A DNA stretch of 20,601 nucleotides from DATFWK01 sp035259345 (lineage in GTDB: Bacteria > Actinomycetota > Thermoleophilia > Miltoncostaeales > Miltoncostaeaceae): NCBI GenBank assembly GCA_035259345.1, contig DATFWK010000246.1:1-20601 (forward strand), written 5' to 3'. Below the pieces are notes generated by a model. That model saw only the letters and a program-made list of their open reading frames with translations, had not been told where the DNA came from and did not search any database. Below are positions 1-7,225 of the stretch, piece after piece (position 1 is the first letter of the stretch; each line of letters starts with the position of its first letter). Both the position numbers and the translations under genes were made by a program.

Positions 1-134
1 CGGCTGATCCCGGCGAACTGGGGTGCCACGACCTCGGCGGCGAGGTGGTCGCCGCCCCCCTGGTCGTGGACGACGGCGGTCGCGCCGGGGAGCGCGGCCT
101 CGATCATCGCCCGGTACTCGTCGACGCCCGGCAT
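1..134 (-). CDS. BolA family protein, 5' part only (runs off the left edge)
   Basis: The 44 visible residues start MPGVDEYRAMIEAALPGA and contain GGGDHLAAEVVAPQFAG. This matches the BolA/IbaG N-terminal half: an amphipathic first helix, then the G-D-H-[FL]-x-[AV] strand and a downstream F-x-G-[IL]-S-R. BolA proteins pair with monothiol glutaredoxins and handle or sense Fe-S clusters in the cytoplasm. The conserved R-H-[QR] helix that would follow lies outside the window, so completeness cannot be judged. The ATG is the first possible start, has no Shine-Dalgarno sequence, and sits 7 nt after a TATCCT box, which fits leaderless translation. It lies 43 nt downstream of the 400-aa gene on the same strand but seems to have its own promoter. 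Confidence 0.8.
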   Translation of the reverse strand, partial: MPGVDEYRAMIEAALPGATAVVHDQGGGDHLAAEVVAPQFAGIS

Positions 135-141
135 GGCCCGG

Positions 142-147
142 AGGATA
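142..147 (-). promoter_or_regulatory. -10 box TATCCT of the BolA gene (leaderless)
   Basis: Read on the minus strand the context is TGGCTATCCT, seven bases, then ATG. The TANNNT hexamer is placed so that transcription would start at or next to the start codon. The context TGGCTATNCT is almost identical to that before the YyaL gene at 4171-4176. No convincing -35 element is visible. Confidence 0.5.
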
Positions 148-177
148 GCCAGTCGGCGCCGGACGGCGCCTCGCCTC

Positions 178-1380
178 TCAGACGGCCTGGGCGCCCGCGG
201 CGAGCCGCGCCGCCAGCTCGGCGAGCCGCCGCTCGGCCTCTGCCCGCGCCTGGTCCGCGAGCAGCAGCGACAGCGCGCTCGCGCGCAGCTCGTCCTCGAC
301 TGCGGCGAGCAGGCCCGCGGGCAGGGGCGGGGCGCCCGGCGCCGTGTGCTCCTGCGCCCGGCCGGGCCGATCGGCGGCGGGAGGCTGTGCCGATCGGTCC
401 TCGGCCGGGAGCGGCCTGATGGTCACGTGCCCGTCGCCGGTGGCGATCTCCGCGTCGCCGGAGAGCACCCAGGCGCGGGTCGCACCGGGCGCCGGGTCGA
501 TCATGAGGCGGATGGGCTCGCCTCCCAGCTCGATCTCGACAACGACGGGCGGGGCGGGCGGGGCAGCCGGGGCCACCGCGAGGAAGGGCTCGTACGGCGG
601 CTCCTCGACGGCGACCACAGGTGCGGCGGTGTGCCAGTCCTCGTCGTCGCCTCCACCGGCCTCCGCGGCCACGGCCGGCTCCCAGCTCACGGCCGACCAG
701 GCGGGCAGCTCCCCCTCGACGGCGGGGTCCTCGAACGGCTCTGCCGCCTCGGCCACGACCACGGTGTCGGCGCCGACGGTGTCGTCCTCCCGCTCGCTCG
801 CCGTGGGCCCGGGCTCGTCGGCGTCCCACTGCCACTCCGGCTCGGCCCAGCCGGTCGCCGGGTCGAACCCGTCGGCCTGCGGCTCCGTGGCGGGGAGGTC
901 CCACGAGACGTCGAGGGCCTCCTCCTCGGCGACCGCCTCCTCGTCCTCCGCGACCGCGGCCTGATACGCGACGGCCGGCTCGGCCGCATCCTCGCCCTCT
1001 GCGCGCGGCTCGTCGGCCGCTCCGAGCTCACCGGGGGCCGGCCAGCCCGGTGCGTCGATCACCGCGCCGGCCTCCGGCCACGACCAGACGACCGTGTCCT
1101 GGCCACCGGCCTGCCGCTCATCGGTGTCGGACGCGACGGGCACCGGCCCGGACGCGCCTCCCTCGGGCGGGTCGGTGGGGGCGTCCTCGCCCGCGAGCGG
1201 CGCGGCGATCCTCGGGCGAAGCCGCCGCTCGGCGTCCAGCTGGGCTGGCGACGGCCCCCGCTCGCCGCGCGGGCGGACGTCTCGCGCCAGCGCGCCCCGC
1301 ACGGACCCGTTGCGGCGCGCGACGACCACCACCAGCAGGAGGGCCGTCGTCAGGATCAGCGTGATGAAAAGTGGAGGCAT
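178..1380 (-). CDS. Single-pass membrane protein with long acidic linker and C-terminal helix, unknown function (400 aa)
   Basis: I do not recognise this protein. A short N-terminus leads into one hydrophobic segment (about residues 4-21, ending LLLVVVVARR) followed by Arg/Lys-rich sequence, which predicts an N-out, C-in anchor. Residues about 60-290 are low complexity, rich in Ala, Glu, Asp, Pro and Trp-containing patches, and probably disordered. Residues about 290-345 look like a small beta domain (VVVEIELGGEPIRLMIDP, then AWVLSGDAEIATGDGHVTI). The last 40 residues form an Ala/Leu/Arg helix with heptad character (ADQARAEAERRLAELAARL). The ATG start is chosen because the hydrophobic anchor follows at once; no clear ribosome site is seen. 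It lies between the lysE-type gene and the BolA gene on the same strand. Coding is supported by a long open frame with a coherent domain plan, not by homology. Confidence 0.7.
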   Translation of the reverse strand: MPPLFITLILTTALLLVVVVARRNGSVRGALARDVRPRGERGPSPAQLDAERRLRPRIAAPLAGEDAPTDPPEGGASGPVPVASDTDERQAGGQDTVVWSWPEAGAVIDAPGWPAPGELGAADEPRAEGEDAAEPAVAYQAAVAEDEEAVAEEEALDVSWDLPATEPQADGFDPATGWAEPEWQWDADEPGPTASEREDDTVGADTVVVAEAAEPFEDPAVEGELPAWSAVSWEPAVAAEAGGGDDEDWHTAAPVVAVEEPPYEPFLAVAPAAPPAPPVVVEIELGGEPIRLMIDPAPGATRAWVLSGDAEIATGDGHVTIRPLPAEDRSAQPPAADRPGRAQEHTAPGAPPLPAGLLAAVEDELRASALSLLLADQARAEAERRLAELAARLAAGAQAV

Positions 1381-1486
1381 GCGGGAGCAGGGAGGTCGGT
1401 TCCGGTACCGCGGGGCTCGTCCGCACCCCCTGTGTCGGCATCTCGCCGCTCGAGGTTGAGCCGTCCGGGTGGCGGCGGGTCGCCGG

Positions 1487-2128
1487 CTACCGGTGGGCGA
1501 GCGCGAGCCGCGCGGCCAGGCCGACCAGCGCGGCGCCCCCCAGCCGCTCCATCCAGCGCCGCGCTGCCGGCCGCCGGAGCGTGCCGCCGAGCCGGTCGAG
1601 CATCGACACCCAGATCCACAGCCACGTTGCGGCGAGCAGGATGAAGACGAGCCCGTGGGCGAGCAGGCTGGCCGACGGGTGGTTGTCGGGGTCGACGAAC
1701 TGCACCAGGAAGGTCAGGAAGAAGACCGCAAGCTTTGGGTTGAGCGTCGCCGAGACGACCCCCTGGGTGAAGTGCGAGCGCATGCCCGGGACCTCCCGAC
1801 CGGAGAGCACGCCCTCCTCCTCCTCGGCCCGCCCGAACGACCCGAGGATCATGCGCACCCCGAGGTAGGCGAGGTAGAGCGCGCCCGCGACCTTGACCAC
1901 GGTGAAGGCCGTCTGGGACGCCAGGAGCAGGGCGGAGAGCCCGAGGACGGCCGCGACCGCGTGGACCGACACGCCGACCAGGAGGCCGCACGCGGTCGCG
2001 AGGCCCGCCACGCGCCCGTGCGCGAGCGTGTTGCGGGCGGTCAGCGTCAGGTCCTGGCCGGGCGTGATGATCAGGACGATCGAGGCGATCAGGAAGGCGC
2101 CTGGGGAGACGCCGACCAGCGCGTCCAT
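1487..2128 (-). CDS. LysE/RhtB family amino-acid exporter (213 aa)
   Basis: Predicted inner-membrane exporter of the LysE/RhtB superfamily, which efflux amino acids such as lysine, threonine or homoserine; the substrate cannot be told from sequence. Visible family marks are the N-terminal ITPGQDLTLTARNTLAHGR segment followed by a G-L-x(6)-G-x-x-V-G stretch in the first helices, and the mid-protein LNPKLAVFFLTFLVQFVDP signature. Five or six hydrophobic segments are separated by an acidic cytoplasmic loop (GRAEEEEG), as usual for this family, and 213 aa is a normal length. Its ATG overlaps the stop codon of the upstream YyaL gene by one base (TGATG), with no clear ribosome site, so translation is probably coupled to that gene. 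Confidence 0.92.
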   Translation of the reverse strand: MDALVGVSPGAFLIASIVLIITPGQDLTLTARNTLAHGRVAGLATACGLLVGVSVHAVAAVLGLSALLLASQTAFTVVKVAGALYLAYLGVRMILGSFGRAEEEEGVLSGREVPGMRSHFTQGVVSATLNPKLAVFFLTFLVQFVDPDNHPSASLLAHGLVFILLAATWLWIWVSMLDRLGGTLRRPAARRWMERLGGAALVGLAARLALAHR

Positions 2129-4164
2129 CAGGCGAGCGCCGCCCGCAGCTCGTCCGGGTCCGTGACCGGGACGCGGCAGGCGAACCGCTCGCACACGTAG
2201 GCGGCCGGGGCGCCTTCGACGGTGGGGCGGCCCGCGAGCAGCGGCGCGGCCTCGGCAGCGACGCCATCGGCCGGGTCGCCGGCGGCGATGACCGCCGCGG
2301 GCCCGGCGGCCTCGCGCGCGACGTCGACGAGGGCCCGGGTGCGGGCCTCGCCGGCGGCGCCGACGATCGCCACCTCGCGACGCGGGGAGGTCAGGAAGTC
2401 GAGCGCCACGAGCGCCGTGCCGAAGGCCTGCGGGAAGCGCGCCATCTCCGCGCCGACGAGCCGCAGGGCCCCCGCGGCGCGCTCCTCGAGGTCGTCCTCC
2501 CCGGTGAGGGCCGCGATGCGGAGCAGGGCCCACGCCGCCTGGGAGTTGCCACCCGGCGTCGGGTGGTCCTCGACGTCCCTCGTCCGCGCCACGAGCGCCT
2601 CCGCGTCCGATCCCGCGTAGAAGAACCCCTCGCCCTCCGGGTCCGCGAACAGGTCCACCATGCGGCGGGCGAGGTCGCGGGCCGCGGCCAGCCAGCGCGG
2701 CTCGAAGGTCGCCTCGTAGAGCACCAGGAGCCCGTGGGCCAGGTCCGCGTGGTCGTCGAGGCAGCCCAGGTGGCGGGCGGCGCCGTCGGCCCACACCCGC
2801 ATCAGGCGCCCGTCGACGGTCAGCCGCTCGAGTACGAACGCGGCCGTCTCGCGGGCAACGTCCACCAGGTCCGGGCGCCCGAGGATCACGCCCGCGTCCG
2901 CGAACGCGGCGATCGCCAGGCCGTTCCACGACGCGATGACCTTCGCGTCCCGGGCCGGGGCCGGGCGGCCGGAGCGCGCCGCCGCCAGCTTGGCCCGCGC
3001 CGAGGCGAGGAGGAGCGATGCGTCGGGGCCGACGGCCTGCTCAACCAGCTCGAGCGGCGCCGCGACGTGGAGGATCGTGGCGCCCTCGAAGTTGCCCTCG
3101 GGACGGACCCCGTAGCGGACGGCGACCGCGCGGGCCTCGTCGGGGGTGAGCACCTCGATCAGCTGCTCCGGCGTCCAGACGAAGAAGGCCCCCTCGCCGC
3201 CGGGGGAGTCGGCGTCCTGCGCCGCCGCGAAGCCACCGTCGGGCGCCCGCATCTCGCGCAACAGGTAGTCGAGCGTGCGCTCCGCGACCTCACGCCACTG
3301 CGGGCGGCCGGTCAGCCGGTGCGCCAGGGCGTAGACGCGCGCCAGGAGCGCGTTGTCGTAGAGCATCTTCTCGAAGTGCGGCACGAGCCAGATCGCGTCG
3401 ACGCTGTAGCGGTGGAAGCCGCCGCCGACCTGGTCGTTGATGCCGCCCTCCGCCATGCGGGCGAGCGTGAGCTCGACCATCCGGGCCGCGTGGGCGTCGC
3501 CCGGACGGGCCCAGAGCCGGCGCAGGAGGAACTCGAGCGCGAGGTGCGGCGGAAACTTCGGCGCGCCGCCGAACCCGCCGTTCACCGGGTCGAAGGTCAT
3601 CGCGAGGCCGGTCACGGCGTCGTCGACGATCCGGCGCTCGAGCGGCGCCTCGGCGCCGGTGCGCTCGGCCGCCATCTCGAGCCGCCGCCCGACCTCGGCG
3701 GCGGCGTGCTCGACGTCGTCGCGCCGCGACCGGTAGGCGTCGGCCATGTGGCGGCAGACGTCCGGGAAGCCGGGCATGCCGTGGCGGGACTCGGGCGGGA
3801 AGTACGTGCCGGCGTAGTAGGGGCGCCCGTCCGGCGTCAGGAACACCGTCATCGGCCAGCCGCCCTGGCCGGTCAGCGCGAGGGTCGCCTGCATGTAGAG
3901 CGCGTCCACGTCCGGGCGCTCCTCGCGGTCCACCTTCACGCACACGAAGCGGTCGTTCATCAGCTGCGCGATCTCGGGGCTCTCGAACGACTCGTGCGCC
4001 ATCACGTGGCACCAGTGGCACGACGAGTAGCCCACCGAGAGGAGGATCGGCCGGTCCTCGGCCTTCGCGCGGGAGAAGGCCTCCTCGCCCCACGGGTACC
4101 AGTCGACCGGGTTGTCCCCGTGCTGGCGGAGGTAGAGGCTCGACTCCTGCGCGAGGCGATTCAC
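2128..4164 (-). CDS. Thioredoxin-domain protein of the YyaL/DUF255 (SSP411) family (678 aa)
   Basis: The family joins an N-terminal thioredoxin-like fold to a large (alpha/alpha) barrel resembling N-acylglucosamine 2-epimerase and glycosidase-like folds. Its biochemical role is poorly known. Here NRLAQESSLYLRQHGDNPVDW opens the protein, the CHWC redox motif is at residues 49-52 (SVGYSSCHWCHVM), and DREERPDVD and GQGGWPMTVFLTPDG are family signatures. The barrel part has PHFEKMLYDNALL and KVIASWNGLAIAAFADA. Length matches the family (about 650-700 aa). An ATG eight codons upstream is open, but the GTG at 4164 is preferred: relatives begin at this N-R-L-A, and a TATGCT box lies 6 nt upstream without a Shine-Dalgarno sequence. 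The following lysE-type gene overlaps by one base. Confidence 0.93.
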   Translation of the reverse strand: MNRLAQESSLYLRQHGDNPVDWYPWGEEAFSRAKAEDRPILLSVGYSSCHWCHVMAHESFESPEIAQLMNDRFVCVKVDREERPDVDALYMQATLALTGQGGWPMTVFLTPDGRPYYAGTYFPPESRHGMPGFPDVCRHMADAYRSRRDDVEHAAAEVGRRLEMAAERTGAEAPLERRIVDDAVTGLAMTFDPVNGGFGGAPKFPPHLALEFLLRRLWARPGDAHAARMVELTLARMAEGGINDQVGGGFHRYSVDAIWLVPHFEKMLYDNALLARVYALAHRLTGRPQWREVAERTLDYLLREMRAPDGGFAAAQDADSPGGEGAFFVWTPEQLIEVLTPDEARAVAVRYGVRPEGNFEGATILHVAAPLELVEQAVGPDASLLLASARAKLAAARSGRPAPARDAKVIASWNGLAIAAFADAGVILGRPDLVDVARETAAFVLERLTVDGRLMRVWADGAARHLGCLDDHADLAHGLLVLYEATFEPRWLAAARDLARRMVDLFADPEGEGFFYAGSDAEALVARTRDVEDHPTPGGNSQAAWALLRIAALTGEDDLEERAAGALRLVGAEMARFPQAFGTALVALDFLTSPRREVAIVGAAGEARTRALVDVAREAAGPAAVIAAGDPADGVAAEAAPLLAGRPTVEGAPAAYVCERFACRVPVTDPDELRAALA

Positions 4165-4170
4165 CGCGCG

Positions 4171-4176
4171 AGCATA
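4171..4176 (-). promoter_or_regulatory. -10 box TATGCT of the YyaL gene (leaderless)
   Basis: The minus strand reads TGGCTATGCT, then CGCGCG, then the GTG start. The spacing of six bases puts the likely transcription start on the start codon. It is one half of a compact divergent promoter region (4165-4228) shared with the J-domain gene. No good -35 element was found. Confidence 0.5.
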
Positions 4177-4213
4177 GCCAGGGAGCACCGGCCGGACTCC
4201 CCGCCGCCTGAGC

Positions 4214-4219
4214 TACCGT
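4214..4219 (+). promoter_or_regulatory. -10 box TACCGT of the J-domain gene (leaderless)
   Basis: TACCGT fits the TANNNT -10 pattern and is followed by nine bases and ATG, with no Shine-Dalgarno sequence between. The box is only 37 bp from the opposite-facing TATGCT box of the YyaL gene, so the two polymerases would compete for nearly the same DNA. Confidence 0.42.
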
Positions 4220-4228
4220 TGCACCCGT

Positions 4229-5311
4229 ATGACCGATCCGTTCCTCACGCTCGCGGGCCCGGCACCGGCGCGCGCCGAGGCCGACCGCTGGCGCCAGGTG
4301 GCGCTGCTCTCGGTCGCCGCGGCCGTCGAGGGCGACGAGCGTGCCCGCGTGGAGCTCGCGGCCGCGCTGGTCGCGCTCGACTGCCCGGCCGAGGCCGAGG
4401 CGCTGCTCGCCCGCGCGCGGGACGACGACCCCTGGGCACGGTGGTGGGGGGTGCTTGCGGCCGGCCAGCTCGGCGACCTCGACCGGCTCGACGCCGCGCT
4501 CCACGACGCCCGGGCGGCCGTGGCGCCGACCTCACCGGACGGGCGGGAGGTCGCCCGCCGCCTGGCCGACCTGGACGGCGAGCTCGCGGAGCTCTCCGGG
4601 GCCGAGCCCAACGGCGCGCGGTTCGCCCTGCTCGGCCACCGGGCCCGGCCGGAGCGGCGCGTGCTGGCGGTCGGCCGCTCGTCGGCCGCGTTCCTGCTCG
4701 ACCCGAGCTGGGAGCGGCTGCGCGTGGTGCGCCTGGCGCCGTCCGACGGGCCGAGCGCCGGCAACGCCGCCCACCAGCCGCTCGGCACGCTCATCGAGGC
4801 CGTGCGCCGCGGCGAGAGCGGCCCGGGGCGGCCGGTCCCGGCCGACGTCGCCCGGACGCTCGAGCCGTCGCCGATGCTGGAGGCCCTGCGCGAGGAGCCC
4901 GGCCGCCGCGACGAGCGCCTCCTGCGCCTGGCCGCGGAGGTCCGCGAGGAGCGCGAGCGGCTCGCCGACGAGCGCATCAGCCTGGAACGGGAGCGCGCCG
5001 CGCTGTCGGGCGAGCGCGCCCGGTTGCGCCGCGCCCGGCCTGCCACCCGCCCGGCGCCGGCCCCGGTCGCGGTGGCCATCCCGACCACGCCCAAGGAGGC
5101 CGCCGAGGTGCTCGGCGTCGAGCGGGGCGCCCCCCCGGACGAGGTCGAGCGCAGCTGGCGCGAGCTCATCGCCCGCTGCCATCCGGACCGGGTGGAGGGG
5201 CTGCACCCGGAGATCCGCCGGCGCGCCGCGGACCTCACGCTGGCCGCCAACGCCGCGCGCGACCTGCTCACGACGAACGGCGCGCGCCCGCGCGCCCGTC
5301 GCCGGGCCTAG
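4229..5311 (+). CDS. Protein with C-terminal J-domain (360 aa)
   Basis: Probable Hsp70 (DnaK) co-chaperone with an uncommon layout. The C-terminal 65-70 residues form a J-domain: KEAAEVLGVERGAPPDEVER, then a helix II and loop with the HPD tripeptide at residues 318-320 (ARCHPDRVEG), then helices III and IV (AADLTLAANAARDLL). There is no Gly/Phe region and no zinc-finger or client-binding domain, so it would be a class III (type C) J-protein. Residues about 20-140 are alpha-helical with Ala/Leu repeats suggesting HEAT- or TPR-like packing. Residues about 130-200 may hold a small beta-containing domain, and residues about 225-270 are a strongly charged coiled coil (EVREERERLADERISLERER). It lies divergent from the YyaL gene and its TAG stop shares a CTAG palindrome with the convergent 84-aa gene. 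J-domain assignment is firm; the specific role is unknown. Confidence 0.88.
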   Translation: MTDPFLTLAGPAPARAEADRWRQVALLSVAAAVEGDERARVELAAALVALDCPAEAEALLARARDDDPWARWWGVLAAGQLGDLDRLDAALHDARAAVAPTSPDGREVARRLADLDGELAELSGAEPNGARFALLGHRARPERRVLAVGRSSAAFLLDPSWERLRVVRLAPSDGPSAGNAAHQPLGTLIEAVRRGESGPGRPVPADVARTLEPSPMLEALREEPGRRDERLLRLAAEVREERERLADERISLERERAALSGERARLRRARPATRPAPAPVAVAIPTTPKEAAEVLGVERGAPPDEVERSWRELIARCHPDRVEGLHPEIRRRAADLTLAANAARDLLTTNGARPRARRRA

Positions 5312-5562
5312 TCCTCGGGCTCCCAGTCCGGCTCGCGGGCGAGCGACGCGTAGGCGCGCCACTCGCGCAGGATCACGCGGATGTGGCGCGGCTTCAGCTT
5401 GGGCCGCGCGCCGCGCGCGAGCGCCACGGCGAGGTCGTCGCTCCGCTCCGGGGGCGGCGTGCCGAGCTCCATGAGCACCGCCCAGACGTCCTCCTCGTCG
5501 AGCCGGGGGCGCTCGGAGAGGATGTAGTCGACGGCCTCCCCGATGTCCGGCTCGTCGCTCAC
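5308..5562 (-). CDS. Small acidic/helical protein, unknown function (84 aa)
   Basis: I do not recognise this protein. It starts VSDEPDIGEAVDYILSERPR and ends LAREPDWEPED, with a central basic stretch (GARPKLKPRHIRVILREWRA) that looks like an amphipathic helix. No signal peptide, membrane segment or Cys pair is present. The GTG start is chosen because it overlaps the stop codon of the CoA-ligase gene in a GTGA tetranucleotide, the same junction used between the SCP2-like and oxidase genes in this operon. That strongly suggests it is translated as the last gene of the operon. Its stop codon overlaps the stop of the J-domain gene on the other strand. Confidence 0.72.
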   Translation of the reverse strand: MSDEPDIGEAVDYILSERPRLDEEDVWAVLMELGTPPPERSDDLAVALARGARPKLKPRHIRVILREWRAYASLAREPDWEPED

Positions 5563-7193
5563 CGGGTGAGCTCGGGCCCCGAGCGCGCGCGGTCGTAGGT
5601 GTCGTCGGTGACGCCGTGCTCGCGCAGCTCGACCTTGCGCACGCGCGCGGTCGGGGTCTTCGGCAGCTCGTCCACCCGGCGCACGTAGCGCGGCACCGCG
5701 AAGTAGGGCATGCGCTCCGCGCACCACGACAGGAGCGCGTGCGGGTCGAGGGCGCCGTTGTCGCGCGCCACGACGCAGATCAGGATCTCCTCCTCCGCGC
5801 CGGCGCCCTCGCCGGCACGGACGCCGACGGCCGCGGCCTCGAGCACGGTGGGGTGGGCGCCGACGACGGCCTCGACCTCCATTGAGGAGACGTTCTCCCC
5901 CCGGCGGCGGATGTAGTCCTTGACGCGGTCCATGAAGTAGAGGTAGCCGTCCTCGTCCAGCCGGCCCAGGTCGCCGGTGTGGAGCTTGAGGTTCCGGAAG
6001 TCCTCGGCCGTCTTCGCCGGCATCCCGGCGTACGCGCGCATGACGATGTTGGGGATCCGCATGTCCACGACGATCTCGCCCGGCGTGCCTGCGGGCACCG
6101 GCAGGTCCGTCTCGGGGTCCACCACGCTCACCTCGAAGCCGGGCGTCGCGACGCCGCATGAGCCGGGGCGGGGCGGAGCCCCCGGTGGGTGGTAGGTGAC
6201 CATGCCGGTCTCGGTGAGCCCGTAGCCCTCGACGAAGCGGATGCCGAAGCGGGCCTCGAAGGGCTCGTAGATGTCCTTCGGTGCCGGCATGGCCATGACG
6301 CGGGTCACCGCGTGCGCCCGGTCGAGCGGCCCCGGCGGCGCGTTCCAGATGAAGTAGTTCATCGCGCTGACCGTGTTGGTCACCGTCGCGCCCGCCGCGA
6401 TCGCCTGCTCCCAGAAGCGCGCCTGGGAGAAGCGCTCGACGAAGGCGATGCGGGCGCCCGCGATCATCGCCGGGTAGGTCGCGAGCACCTGGGCGTTGGA
6501 GTGGAAGAGCGGCAGCGCGGAGAACAGGGTGTCCTCCGCCGTCACCTCGCAGACGTTGCAGTAGGTCCGCCCGGAGAAGTAGTCCGAGGCGTGCTGCTTG
6601 ATCGCGCCCTTGCTGCGGCCGGTGGTGCCGGAGGTGAACATGATCCGCGCGTCGTCCGTCCAGGCGACCTCGACCCCCGGCTCGGCGTCCGGCGCCTCCC
6701 AGAGGGCCTCGAACGGCTCCCAGGGGTGGCGTGGGTCCGGGCCCGCCTGGTCCCCGGAGGGCCACACGATCACGCGCTCGAGCAGCGGCAGGTCGGCCGC
6801 GACCAGGTCGAGCCGGTCGAGGAACGAGTCGGCGACGATCAGGAATCGCGCGCGCGGCAGGTTGATCACCCAGGAGAGGAAGTCCCCGCGGTAGGCCGTG
6901 TTGACGGGGCACTGGACGCCGCCGGCCTTCTGGATGCCGAACCAGGCGACGACGTTGTCCTCCGAGTTCGGCATCAGCATCGCGACCGCCTCGCCGTGCC
7001 GGAGGCCCCGGGCGCCCAGCGCGTTCGCGACGCGGTTCGCGCGCGCGTTGACCTCCCCGTACGAACGCCACGGGCCGTCGCCGAAGCGCAGGTAATCGCG
7101 GTCCGGGTGGGCCGCGGCCCGCTCACGGAGGATCCGCGGGAGCACCCACGCGGTCGGGTCCTCGCGCCGGTACCAGTCGCTCCACTCCCCCAT
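5559..7193 (-). CDS. AMP-forming acyl-CoA synthetase, CaiC/FadD-like (544 aa)
   Basis: ANL-superfamily ligase: activates a carboxylic acid with ATP to an acyl-adenylate, then transfers it to CoA. Visible motifs are the P-loop TSGTTGRSKG (residues 187-196), the A5 motif YGLTETG (324-330), the A7 motif HTGDLGRLDEDGYLYFMDR (Asp408) and the hinge region DYIRRRGENVSSMEVE (427-441). The A10 motif reads LPKTPTARVRK, so the usual catalytic lysine of the T-G-K pattern is Arg517; I recall Arg here in some relatives but could not check. Overall the pattern recalls crotonobetaine/carnitine-CoA ligase-like enzymes, but the substrate is unknown. The ATG at 7193 is chosen because family similarity begins at about residue 5; there is no clear ribosome site. 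It begins 32 nt after the oxidase gene and overlaps the 84-aa gene by 4 nt. Confidence 0.92.
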   Translation of the reverse strand: MGEWSDWYRREDPTAWVLPRILRERAAAHPDRDYLRFGDGPWRSYGEVNARANRVANALGARGLRHGEAVAMLMPNSEDNVVAWFGIQKAGGVQCPVNTAYRGDFLSWVINLPRARFLIVADSFLDRLDLVAADLPLLERVIVWPSGDQAGPDPRHPWEPFEALWEAPDAEPGVEVAWTDDARIMFTSGTTGRSKGAIKQHASDYFSGRTYCNVCEVTAEDTLFSALPLFHSNAQVLATYPAMIAGARIAFVERFSQARFWEQAIAAGATVTNTVSAMNYFIWNAPPGPLDRAHAVTRVMAMPAPKDIYEPFEARFGIRFVEGYGLTETGMVTYHPPGAPPRPGSCGVATPGFEVSVVDPETDLPVPAGTPGEIVVDMRIPNIVMRAYAGMPAKTAEDFRNLKLHTGDLGRLDEDGYLYFMDRVKDYIRRRGENVSSMEVEAVVGAHPTVLEAAAVGVRAGEGAGAEEEILICVVARDNGALDPHALLSWCAERMPYFAVPRYVRRVDELPKTPTARVRKVELREHGVTDDTYDRARSGPELTR

Positions 7194-7225
7194 GGGGAGC
7201 GAAGTAGACCACACGGGCGCCGGCG

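Noticed and set aside
133..1644. A 503-codon plus-strand frame opposite the 400-aa gene
   Set aside because: The minus-strand frame has a membrane anchor and plausible domain plan; the plus-strand product is low-complexity Arg/Gly-rich.
2563..5598. A 1011-codon open frame on the plus strand across the YyaL and J-domain genes
   Set aside because: It is antisense to YyaL and out of frame with the J-domain gene. Its product is Arg/Pro/Gly/Val-rich without domains, as expected from antisense frames in high-GC DNA.
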